DNA from: JBLNBU01 sp050260215
GTDB lineage: Bacteria; Pseudomonadota; Alphaproteobacteria; Rhodospirillales; Magnetospirillaceae
Direction: 5' to 3'
Assembly (NCBI GenBank): GCA_050260215.1
Contig: JBLNBU010000119.1
Span: 1 to 9,529 of the forward strand
DNA: 9,529 nt
Shown here piece by piece: positions 1 through 5,647 of this stretch (position 1 is the stretch's first letter; every line of letters starts with the position of its first letter). The position numbers were made by a program, and so were the translations under genes. The notes beneath the pieces are model-generated. The model was given only the letters and a program-made list of their open reading frames with translations. It was not told where the DNA came from and did no database searches.

Positions 1-297
1 GGGCGGTATCTGTATTGCGGCAGCGCCCGGGGGCCGGGCGGGTTGCGGGCGCGGGTGGGGCGGCACATGCGCAAGGGCAAGGTAGTGCGCTGGCATGTGG
101 ACCGGTTGACCGAGGCGGGGCGGGTGGTCGGCGCCTGGGTGTTCGAGGGCGGCGACGAATGCGGCCTGGTGGCCCGGCTCGCCCATCTGCCGGTGCCCAT
201 CCCCGGGTTCGGCAGCAGCGACTGCAAGGTCTGCCCCAGCCACCTGCTGGCCTGGCCGGAGGGCATTGCGGTACCGTGGCCCGAGGTCGACCTCTGA
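1..297 (+). CDS. DUF123 / GIY-YIG-like protein, 3' part (5' end outside window)
   Basis: Frame 1 is open from the first base to a TGA at 295-297, giving the last 98 residues of a small protein. The visible part begins GRYLYCGSARGPGG, followed by LRARVGRH, RWHVDRL, and near the end GFGSSDCKVCPSHL. This order (a Y-x-Y-x-GSA start, an R-x-x-RH segment, an RWH-x-D-x-L segment and a Cys-containing GFGSSDC..C.SHL end) is that of the DUF123 family, a small GIY-YIG-related domain found alone or next to endonuclease III in archaea and bacteria. Its biochemical role is not established, though a nuclease or DNA-repair link is usually assumed. A TTG at 43 would be an internal start, but the conserved YLYCGSA motif lies upstream of it, so the gene starts before the window. 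Nothing looks broken in the visible part. Confidence 0.8.
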   Translation, partial: GRYLYCGSARGPGGLRARVGRHMRKGKVVRWHVDRLTEAGRVVGAWVFEGGDECGLVARLAHLPVPIPGFGSSDCKVCPSHLLAWPEGIAVPWPEVDL

Positions 298-349
298 AGG
301 GGGGCCTTCCCCATTCCCCCTCCCGCCCCACCCTGCTACCATGGTTTTC

Positions 350-358
350 TAATATAAA
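350..358 (+). promoter_or_regulatory. Possible -10 region of the mutarotase gene
   Basis: An AT-only island (TAATATAAA) stands out in otherwise GC-rich sequence 28 bp before the mutarotase start and contains overlapping TAATAT (350-355) and TATAAA (353-358) hexamers. No convincing -35 box is visible in the C-rich stretch upstream. A start near 362-366 would leave a leader of about 20 nt. The 88-bp gap 298-385 holds nothing else firm: the G-run/C-run at 299-315 forms only a 4-bp stem and is not called a terminator. Confidence 0.35.
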
Positions 359-385
359 AACTCCCAGTCCAGGAAACCGTCCGCC

Positions 386-1291
386 ATGTCCACCAAGTCC
401 CAGCTCGACAGCCTGTTCGCCATTCCCGGTCGCGTCGCCATCGCCGAGGGGCCGGGTGGGTTTGCCCAGGTGGTGGTGACGACGCCCGAGGCCGAAGCGG
501 TGATCAGCACCTATGCTGGGCAGGTGCTGTCGTTCCGGCCCCGCGGCCAGGACGACCTGATGTTCCTGTCGGACACGGCGTTCTATGCGCCGGGCAAGGC
601 GATCAAGGGCGGCGTGCCGGTGTGCTGGCCGTGGTTCGGGCCCGACCCCGAGGGCAAGGGGCGGCCGGGCCATGGCTTCGTGCGCAACCGGCAGTGGGAA
701 CTGCGGCTGACCGAGGTGACCGCCGACGGCCCGGTGCGGGTGTGCCTGGGCCTGGTTGACAGCGAGGAGACGCGGGGCATCTGGCCGCACGCCTTCGACC
801 TGGAACTGGAAGTGCTGGTGGGGACGGAGCTGGAACTGGGCCTGACCACCCGCAACCGCGGCGACGCGCCCTTCGTGCTGGGCCAGGCGCTGCACACCTA
901 TTTCAAGGTCGGCGACATCGGCCGCACCGAGGTGATGGGGCTGGGCGGCTGCCGCTATCTCGACAAGATGGACGGCGGCGCCGAGAAGCGCCAGCAGGGC
1001 CCGGTGACCGTGGACGCCGAGACCGACCGCGTCTATCTGGGCGTCGGCGACCGGCTCGAGATCGTCGACCAGTCGCTCGGCCGGCGCATCGCCATCGCCA
1101 CGTCGGGCAGCACCTCGGCGGTGGTGTGGAACCCGTGGGCGGCCACCGCCAAGGCCATGGCCGACCTGGGCGACGACGACTACAAGGTCATGCTGTGCGT
1201 CGAGACCTGCAACGCCGAGGCCGACACCGTCACCCTGGCCCCCGGCGCGGTGCACCGCCTGGGCGCCACCTACTCGCTGGCGGCGCCGTGA
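386..1291 (+). CDS. D-hexose-6-phosphate mutarotase-like protein (aldose 1-epimerase superfamily)
   Basis: A 301-residue protein that fits the YeaD/YMR099C type of glucose-6-phosphate 1-epimerase in length and motifs. These cytosolic enzymes interconvert the alpha and beta anomers of hexose 6-phosphates. Seen in sequence: GGVPVCWPWFGP at residues 75-86, GHGFVRN at 95-101, QALHTYF at 167-173 and MLCVETCNA at 269-277. By family knowledge His96 and Arg100 contribute to the phosphosugar site, and His170 with Glu273 form the catalytic acid/base pair; all are present. The ATG at 386 follows an AGGA at 371-374, a slightly long spacing. It runs convergently into the response regulator gene with 4 bp between the stops, so no separate terminator fits. 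No partner in sugar metabolism is adjacent, so the physiological substrate is unproven. Confidence 0.9.
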   Translation: MSTKSQLDSLFAIPGRVAIAEGPGGFAQVVVTTPEAEAVISTYAGQVLSFRPRGQDDLMFLSDTAFYAPGKAIKGGVPVCWPWFGPDPEGKGRPGHGFVRNRQWELRLTEVTADGPVRVCLGLVDSEETRGIWPHAFDLELEVLVGTELELGLTTRNRGDAPFVLGQALHTYFKVGDIGRTEVMGLGGCRYLDKMDGGAEKRQQGPVTVDAETDRVYLGVGDRLEIVDQSLGRRIAIATSGSTSAVVWNPWAATAKAMADLGDDDYKVMLCVETCNAEADTVTLAPGAVHRLGATYSLAAP

Positions 1292-1295
1292 CGGC

Positions 1296-1712
1296 TCAGC
1301 CCGGCGGCTGCTCGTTGAGCAGCAGCCAGTAAAGGCCCAGTTGGCGGACCGCCTCGGTGAACTGCACGAAGTCGACCGGCTTCTGGATGTAGCTGTTGGC
1401 GCCCAGGCTGTAGCCGCTGATGATGTCCTTTTCCTCCTTGGACGAGGTCAGGATCACCACCGGCGTGGTCCGGGTCTTGTCGATGCCGCGCATGCGGCGC
1501 AGCACCTCGATGCCGTCCACCTTGGGCAGCTTCAGGTCCAGCAGCACCACCGCCGGGGCGGGCTTGGCGCCGTCCATCAGGAAGTCCAGCGCCTCGACCC
1601 CGTCGCGGGCGACGACCACTTCGTTCTGGATGTGGTTCTTGGCGAGCGCCCGCATGGTCAGGGCCTCGTCGTCGGGGTTGTCCTCGACCAGCAGCACGGG
1701 ACGGACGGTCAT
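1296..1712 (-). CDS. Single-domain response regulator (CheY/Rcp1-like receiver)
   Basis: A 138-residue protein consisting only of a phosphoacceptor receiver domain. Visible hallmarks are the acidic pair Glu10-Asp11 in LLVEDNPDDE, the phosphorylation site Asp59 in LLDLKLPKVDG, Thr89-Ser90 in VVILTS, and Lys101 in QKPVDF. The NPDDE start and the extended ARDGVEALDFL region resemble the Rcp1/phytochrome-associated single-domain regulators. There is no output domain, so it probably works by protein-protein contact or as a phosphate shuttle. The start is placed at the ATG ending at 1712 because a near-perfect AAGGAGGG lies just upstream of it; the longer reading frame to 1808 adds 32 residues unlike any receiver. 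No histidine kinase is in the window. The c-di-GMP phosphodiesterase gene is divergent, with 174 bp between starts, so a functional link is plausible but not shown. Confidence 0.92.
   Translation of the reverse strand: MTVRPVLLVEDNPDDEALTMRALAKNHIQNEVVVARDGVEALDFLMDGAKPAPAVVLLDLKLPKVDGIEVLRRMRGIDKTRTTPVVILTSSKEEKDIISGYSLGANSYIQKPVDFVQFTEAVRQLGLYWLLLNEQPPG
1307..1323. other. Hairpin at the convergent 3' ends of mutarotase and response regulator
   Basis: A 7-bp perfect stem GCTGCTC / GAGCAGC with a GTT loop sits inside the last codons of the response regulator and 15 bp beyond the mutarotase stop. It could act as a weak bidirectional terminator, since there is no intergenic room for another. 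No T-run follows it on either strand and it may be only a coding coincidence. Confidence 0.25.
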
Positions 1713-1764
1713 GGTGCCCTCCTTGTCGATCCCCGGATGGATGTGGGCGGCTGACCGGCGATGA

Positions 1765-1777
1765 ATAAGGCTCTTAT
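1765..1777. promoter_or_regulatory. Inverted repeat upstream of the response regulator
   Basis: ATAAG-gct-CTTAT is a perfect 5+3+5 inverted repeat in an AT-rich patch 53-65 bp upstream of the response-regulator start. A CTTAAG palindrome follows at 1779-1784. This is where its leader or promoter should lie, so it may be an operator or leader hairpin. No convincing -35/-10 pair was found for this gene. Confidence 0.3.
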
Positions 1778-1794
1778 CCTTAAGTGTCTCTGTC

Positions 1795-1808
1795 ATGCCC
1801 TTTGGCAT
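1795..1808. promoter_or_regulatory. Inverted repeat ATGCC-N4-GGCAT in the divergent spacer
   Basis: ATGCC (1795-1799), CTTT, GGCAT (1804-1808) is a perfect 5-bp inverted repeat. Its right arm overlaps the upstream sigma54-like -24 motif, and GGCAT occurs again at 1835-1839. It could be a regulator site controlling one or both divergent genes. The arms are short, so chance is not excluded. Confidence 0.3.
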
Positions 1809-1818
1809 AGGGGGTGCT
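1803..1818 (+). promoter_or_regulatory. Sigma54-like -24/-12 motif, upstream copy
   Basis: TGGCAT, five bases, then GTGCT matches the sigma54 pattern TGGCAC-N5-TTGCW. The invariant GG (1804-1805) and GC (1816-1817) have the required 12-base offset. The mismatches are T for C at the end of the -24 box and G for T at the start of the -12 box. Transcription would start near 1829, giving a leader of about 58 nt for the EAL-domain gene at 1887. No enhancer-binding-protein gene is in the window. Confidence 0.4.
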
Positions 1819-1833
1819 TACCGGATTGCCGAA

Positions 1834-1849
1834 TGGCATAAAACCTGCG
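1834..1849 (+). promoter_or_regulatory. Sigma54-like -24/-12 motif, downstream copy
   Basis: TGGCAT, AAAAC, CTGCG again places GG (1835-1836) and GC (1847-1848) 12 bases apart. It repeats the TGGCAT box of the upstream copy exactly 31 bp, about three helical turns, further down. Its -12 box is weaker. It would start transcripts near 1860, about 27 nt before the GTG start of the EAL-domain gene. Confidence 0.35.
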
Positions 1850-1886
1850 ACCGTTCGGGCTGTAAGCGCACGGGAAGGCGGGATTT

Positions 1887-3668
1887 GTGACGGCCCACAG
1901 GCGGAAGGTCGCCCACACGGACGAGACGGTGCAGTCCCCGCCCGCCGACGCGACGACGGGTGGCGCCGTGGTGCGCTCGCAGGAGGCCTATGTGGCCTTC
2001 GCCTTCGCCGCTGCCGACCTGCTGCTGGAAACCGACACCGACGGGCGCATCATCTTCGCCATCGGCGCCTCGATGGCGCTGGTGGGCCGGCCTGCCCGCC
2101 TGTTGGCCAACTCTCCGCTCAGCGCCCTGGTGCGCACCAAGGACCGCCCGCGGCTGGCCCAGGCGCTGCGCCGCATGGGCGACGGCAACCGGGTCCGCCA
2201 CGTCCTGCTGTCGGTCGAGTTCCCCGACGGCGAGACGGTGCCGGTGGCGCTGTCTGGCTATCCCCATCCCGACCGCCAGGGGCGGCTGCTGTGCGTGCTG
2301 ACCCACAGCGGCGGCCTGGCGACGCCGGCGCGCACGCGCCGCGACGGCGAACTGCTGGACAAGGCCAGCTTCAAGGCGCTGGCCCAGGACGTCATGCAGG
2401 ACACCGCGGCCGGCGGCGATGAGCACTACAAGCTGACCCTGCTCGACCTGCCCGAGCTCAAGGCCCTGCGCGAGCGTTTCGGCACCGTCAAGACCGCCGG
2501 CTTCATCAAGGGGTTCGCCGAATACCTGCGCAACGCCTCGCTATCGGGCGATTCGGCCGCCGAGCTGGGCGACAACAAGTACGGCATCATCCACGGCCCC
2601 GACATCACCGCCCGCGACATCGAGACCACGGTCGCCGATCTGGCCGCGTCGCTGGTCGGCCACGACCACCGGCTGCGGCCGACCGCCACCAGCCTGGCGC
2701 TGGACACCCACGGCCTGTCGCCGGCCGAGGCGTCGCGCGCCCTGGCCTATACCATCAACGCCTTCACTGCCGAGGACGACCGCGCCATCGGCGAGCTGGC
2801 CGACGCCGCCCGGCCGCGCCTGTCGGTCACCGTCGCCCAGATGCGCGAGGTCAAGGAGACCATCGAGGCCGGCCGGTTCGACCTGCATGTCCAGCCCATC
2901 GTCGACCTGTGGACCAACGCGGTGCACCACTTCGAGTGCCTGGTGCGCTTCGCCGGCGGCGGCGGCTCGCCTTATTCGACGGTGACCTTCGCCGAAAGCG
3001 TGGGCTTGGCGGCACAGCTGGACTATGCGGTGCTGGAACGCGCCATCTCGTTCATGCGCTCGCCCCTGGGCGGGCAGGAGGGGCTGAAGTTCGCGGTCAA
3101 CGTATCGGGGCGGACGCTGGCGCGCGCCGCCACGGCCGCCCGCCTGATCGAGTTGGTCCAGGGTGCCCGCGACCTGCGCGGCCGCCTGCTGTTCGAGATC
3201 ACCGAATCGGCCGAGATCCCCGACCTGGAAGCCGCCAACGCCGTCATCCAGGAGCTGCGCGCCTACGGCCACCCGGTGGGCCTGGACGACTTCGGCGCCG
3301 GCTCGGCCGCCTTCCATTACCTGCGTGCGCTGACCGTGGACCACGTCAAGATCGACGGCAGCTACGTCAAGGACCTGGCCGGCAGCGGCAACCACCTGCC
3401 TTTCCTGCGCGCCATCACCCAGCTATGCCGCGAGCTGCGCATCGCCACCATCGCCGAGCACGTGGAAAGCGAGGAGTCGGCCAACCTGCTCAGGGTCTAC
3501 AACGTGCGCTATGGCCAGGGGTACCACTTCGGCAAGCCGCACCTGCCCAAGGCCAGGACCAGGGACCCGGCCTCGGCCTGGATCACCCCCAAGATTCACT
3601 GGAGGAACGGGCTGCTGTTCTTCGGCAATCCCGCCAAGGCGCCGGGCCCGGCCGATGATGTTTCCTGA
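1887..3668 (+). CDS. PAS / degenerate GGDEF / EAL protein, probable c-di-GMP phosphodiesterase
   Basis: A 593-residue soluble signalling protein with no membrane segment. Residues about 35-140 look like a PAS sensor (LLLETDTDGRIIFAIG, later GRLLCVLTHSG). Residues about 178-300 have the size and pattern of a GGDEF domain, but the signature is replaced by LGDNKYGII (227-235), so it should not make c-di-GMP. Residues about 315-552 are an EAL domain that hydrolyses c-di-GMP to pGpG. Its expected metal and catalytic residues are all visible: Glu350 in ECL, Asn405, Glu437 in FEITES, Asp467-Asp468 in LDDFGAG, Lys488 in VKIDG, Glu524 and Glu527 in IAEHVES, and Gln544 in YGQGYHFGKP. The GTG start at 1887 is preceded by GGAAGG at 1873-1878. 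Two sigma54-like motifs lie upstream. The last 73 bp overlap the convergent phytochelatin-synthase-like gene. Activity is predicted, not shown. Confidence 0.9.
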   Translation: MTAHRRKVAHTDETVQSPPADATTGGAVVRSQEAYVAFAFAAADLLLETDTDGRIIFAIGASMALVGRPARLLANSPLSALVRTKDRPRLAQALRRMGDGNRVRHVLLSVEFPDGETVPVALSGYPHPDRQGRLLCVLTHSGGLATPARTRRDGELLDKASFKALAQDVMQDTAAGGDEHYKLTLLDLPELKALRERFGTVKTAGFIKGFAEYLRNASLSGDSAAELGDNKYGIIHGPDITARDIETTVADLAASLVGHDHRLRPTATSLALDTHGLSPAEASRALAYTINAFTAEDDRAIGELADAARPRLSVTVAQMREVKETIEAGRFDLHVQPIVDLWTNAVHHFECLVRFAGGGGSPYSTVTFAESVGLAAQLDYAVLERAISFMRSPLGGQEGLKFAVNVSGRTLARAATAARLIELVQGARDLRGRLLFEITESAEIPDLEAANAVIQELRAYGHPVGLDDFGAGSAAFHYLRALTVDHVKIDGSYVKDLAGSGNHLPFLRAITQLCRELRIATIAEHVESEESANLLRVYNVRYGQGYHFGKPHLPKARTRDPASAWITPKIHWRNGLLFFGNPAKAPGPADDVS

Positions 3669-4300
3669 GGCGGCACCACCCGGATGACGCCGTTGCCGGT
3701 GGGGTCGGTGGGGTCGGGACGGACCAGCGCCGCCAGCAGGGCGGTGTCGGACGCCCAATAGGGTGCCGGCTGCTCGGGATCGACGTCGAGCACCAGCAAC
3801 CGCCGGCCGGCCGGGTCATAGGGCCCCAGCGGCGACACGTGTCCCACATGCTCCGAACCCGTCAGCGTGCCCTGGTCGAAGGCGGCCAGCTCGATGGCGC
3901 CGTCCGACGCCAGCACGCGGCGCAACGCGGCCAGGCTGGCCGCCGAATCGTCGGCGGGCTGGAACACCGCCATGGTCGCCGTGCCGAACCCGTAGCGTTC
4001 GAGCGCCTGGCGCAGGTAGCGCTGCAGGGCGGCGAAGGACACCCCGTCGCCGTCCATGGCGGTGGCGCGGGACCATTCGGGGTCGCCGACCGCGCCCAGA
4101 ACCTCGGCCTGGGTCACCGGCGGCTGGCCGGCGCCGCGGCGCAGGGCGTTGACCACCATGGTCACGCTGGCCAGCGAACAGGCGCTGGGGGTGGCCTGGG
4201 TGACGTAGACCGTCTGCAGCAGCTGGGCCGGCGGCTGGGGTTCGGCCGCGGCGCAGGCGCCGAGCAGGGCGGCGAGGATCAGGGGGGCCAGGTGCTTCAT
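3596..4300 (-). CDS. Phytochelatin-synthase-family lipoprotein (glutathione peptidase-like)
   Basis: A 234-residue protein of the phytochelatin synthase papain-like fold. Family members cleave glycine from glutathione and, in eukaryotes, build phytochelatins; short bacterial forms mostly act as glutathione hydrolases. Seen: TQATPSACSLASVTMVVNAL with candidate nucleophile Cys41, HVGHVSPLGPYD with His154, and LLVLDVDP with Asp172, the expected Cys-His-Asp triad in order. The plant-type Cys-rich C-terminal domain is absent. The N-terminus MKHLAPLILAALLGAC is a signal peptide ending in a lipobox, with Cys16 the likely lipidated residue, so the enzyme should be anchored on the periplasmic side. 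The ATG ending at 4300 is chosen because it starts the signal peptide; one at 4312 adds four residues, and neither has a clear Shine-Dalgarno. It is last in a leftward cluster, 53 bp behind the CEP-motif gene, and overlaps the EAL gene's 3' end by 73 bp. Confidence 0.87.
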   Translation of the reverse strand: MKHLAPLILAALLGACAAAEPQPPAQLLQTVYVTQATPSACSLASVTMVVNALRRGAGQPPVTQAEVLGAVGDPEWSRATAMDGDGVSFAALQRYLRQALERYGFGTATMAVFQPADDSAASLAALRRVLASDGAIELAAFDQGTLTGSEHVGHVSPLGPYDPAGRRLLVLDVDPEQPAPYWASDTALLAALVRPDPTDPTGNGVIRVVPPQETSSAGPGALAGLPKNSSPFLQ

Positions 4301-4353
4301 CGCAGATGACATGGGGCAGGAGGGGGCGGACGCCAATCAGCCGGGCGGCGATG

Positions 4354-4779
4354 CTACTGCAGGCCGGCGCGGCTGCGCACCACCGGTTCGCAATTGATCA
4401 GCCAGCTCAGGCGCTCCAGGCGGTGGCGCTGTTCGCGCTGGGCCCGGCGTTCGCGCTCGGCCGGATCCAGGCCGCGTTCGTCGTCGCGCGACAGCCGCTC
4501 CATGCGCTGCTCTGCCGCTGTCTCCTTTTCCATTTCCTGCTTGATGCGCTCGCGCCGGCCGGGCTGGCTCAACAGGCGGTCGCGCTCGTCGGTCAGCGCG
4601 GCCAGCTGCGCCGCCCAGAAGCGGCTTCCCCATACCGCCGCCGACAGGCGCGGCGGGCCGTTGTCGGGTTCGCAGGTGGAATCGAGGACCAGCGTGTCGG
4701 GCGGCAGGCTGACCCACCAGCCGGCGGCCAGCCCGAACGCCACGATGCCCAGCAATGCCCCCATGCGTCGCATGTCCAT
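4354..4779 (-). CDS. One-membrane-segment protein with paired CEP motifs, unknown function
   Basis: I do not recognise the family. The 141-residue product starts MDMRRMGALLGIVAFGLAAG, with a hydrophobic segment at about residues 6-24 that acts as a membrane anchor or uncleaved signal. The rest would be periplasmic: a short region with Cys36 (STCEPDN), a hydrophobic/Trp patch (AAVWGSRFWAAQL), a very charged Glu/Arg-rich helix of about 60 residues (62-122) likely to be coiled coil, then Cys130 (INCEPVV). The only two cysteines lie in identical Cys-Glu-Pro contexts flanking the helix and could form a disulfide or bind metal. The ATG ending at 4779 lies four bases after the stop of the cyclic-nucleotide-binding gene, with an AAGGG overlapping that stop region, so the two are almost certainly co-transcribed. 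The phytochelatin-synthase-like lipoprotein follows 53 bp downstream. Confidence 0.75.
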   Translation of the reverse strand: MDMRRMGALLGIVAFGLAAGWWVSLPPDTLVLDSTCEPDNGPPRLSAAVWGSRFWAAQLAALTDERDRLLSQPGRRERIKQEMEKETAAEQRMERLSRDDERGLDPAERERRAQREQRHRLERLSWLINCEPVVRSRAGLQ

Positions 4780-4783
4780 GGCG

Positions 4784-5398
4784 TCAGCCCTTGTCCAGAA
4801 TGCTGCGCGGCGTGACGCCCCTGAGCTCATCGTCGGTCATGACGGAAGAGCGGCGGTCGCGGTGACCGGTCGAGGCGTCGCGGACCTTGCGGACCGCGCC
4901 TTCCAGATCGGCGAGGGCGGCGGCCATGTCGGGCGAAAATTCGTCGACGCTGATCTCGTTGACGTAGGTTCTGAGGTTGCAGGTGTAGGAATCCAGCAGC
5001 CGCAGCATGTCCTGCAGGCTGCGCGGCTTCTTGGCGTAAAGGCGGTGGCACGACCGGATGTTGGTCAGGAAGATGGCGATCAGGCCGCGGATGAAGGTGT
5101 CGCAGCCGGCCAGCTTCTGCTCGAACACCGCCTTGGGCACGCGGACCAGGACGGTGGCGGTCTCGGCGATGGCCGAGGCCATGCGCGGGCTGCCGTCGAT
5201 CACCGCCATCTCGCCGAAGATGCCGCCGGGGCGAACGGTGCCCAGCTTGACCTCCTCGCCGTCGATGTCCTTGTAGATGCCGACCTCGCCGGTCTCGACC
5301 ACGAAGGCGACGTCGCCCGGCTGACCCTGGGCGAAAATGGTCTTGCCCGCCTCGTAGTGGCGGCGGTCCAGAATCGCGCTCGAAGCCTTGCCCGTCAT
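4784..5398 (-). CDS. Cyclic nucleotide-binding (CAP_ED) protein without DNA-binding domain
   Basis: A 204-residue protein whose residues about 12-110 form a cNMP-binding beta-roll. Seen are FAQGQPGDVAFVVETGEVGI (22-41) and the phosphate-binding cassette FGEMAVIDGSPRMASA (61-76), with Gly62-Glu63, Arg72, Ala74 and Ser75 in the positions that contact cAMP or cGMP in CRP/PKA-type sites. The remaining about 95 residues are helical and charged, with no helix-turn-helix, so it is not a CRP-type transcription factor; it more likely senses a nucleotide and acts through a partner. Two cysteines flank the linker helix (Cys117, Cys140). The ATG ending at 5398 is preceded by GAGG at good spacing; the longer frame to 5512 adds a low-complexity stretch and is rejected. 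It leads the cluster with the CEP-motif and phytochelatin-synthase-like genes and is divergent from trxA. Confidence 0.85.
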   Translation of the reverse strand: MTGKASSAILDRRHYEAGKTIFAQGQPGDVAFVVETGEVGIYKDIDGEEVKLGTVRPGGIFGEMAVIDGSPRMASAIAETATVLVRVPKAVFEQKLAGCDTFIRGLIAIFLTNIRSCHRLYAKKPRSLQDMLRLLDSYTCNLRTYVNEISVDEFSPDMAAALADLEGAVRKVRDASTGHRDRRSSVMTDDELRGVTPRSILDKG

Positions 5399-5428
5399 CT
5401 TCCCTCGCCCGCGGGACTCCCTGAAGGG

Positions 5429-5458
5429 ATTGATGACAGCTTGGCGCTTTGCCGTCAA
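5429..5458 (-). promoter_or_regulatory. Possible promoter of the cNMP-binding gene cluster
   Basis: On the minus strand TTGACG (5458-5453) is followed after 18 bases by ATCAAT (5434-5429), about 30 bp upstream of the cNMP-binding start. The -35 box is good and the -10 poor. The 249-bp spacer 5399-5647 otherwise holds the trxA promoter and no convincing gene. Confidence 0.3.
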
Positions 5459-5544
5459 ACCCCAGCCTGCCGACGAAGGTGGCGGGGGTGCGCGGCGGTC
5501 CCCATATGCCATCGGCCCTGTCGCTTCCGACGAGCCGCTGCGGC

Positions 5545-5573
5545 TTGACGGTCCGGCGGGCGCTTTCTACAGT
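5545..5573 (+). promoter_or_regulatory. Probable housekeeping promoter of trxA
   Basis: TTGACG (5545-5550), a 17-base spacer and TACAGT (5568-5573) resemble a sigma70-type -35/-10 pair with ideal spacing. The predicted start is near 5580, giving a leader of about 68 nt. The trxA Shine-Dalgarno is AAGGAA at 5633-5638, nine bases before the ATG. Confidence 0.55.
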
Positions 5574-5647
5574 GGCCCTACCCTAGGGGTGAACAACGGG
5601 CACCGCCGGCCCCCGACTCAATTTCAGGCAACAAGGAACGTGCCGAT

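Noticed and set aside
1713..1808. N-terminal extension of the response regulator to 1808
   Set aside because: The extra 32 residues precede a canonical receiver start, and the best Shine-Dalgarno is at the internal ATG ending at 1712.
2541..3395. 284-codon minus-strand frame within the EAL gene
   Set aside because: Antisense to intact EAL catalytic motifs, with no features of its own.
3641..3652. 12-bp palindrome GCCGGGCCCGGC as a terminator for the EAL gene
   Set aside because: It has no loop of its own and no T-run, lies inside both overlapping coding regions, and such GC palindromes are expected by chance here.
4784..5398. CRP/FNR-type transcription factor
   Set aside because: The cNMP-binding half is present, but the C-terminal part has no helix-turn-helix pattern.
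4394..5548. 384-codon plus-strand open frame across the CEP-motif and cNMP-binding genes
   Set aside because: The minus-strand frames have recognisable domains and well-placed ribosome sites; this one is Arg/Ser-rich shadow sequence.
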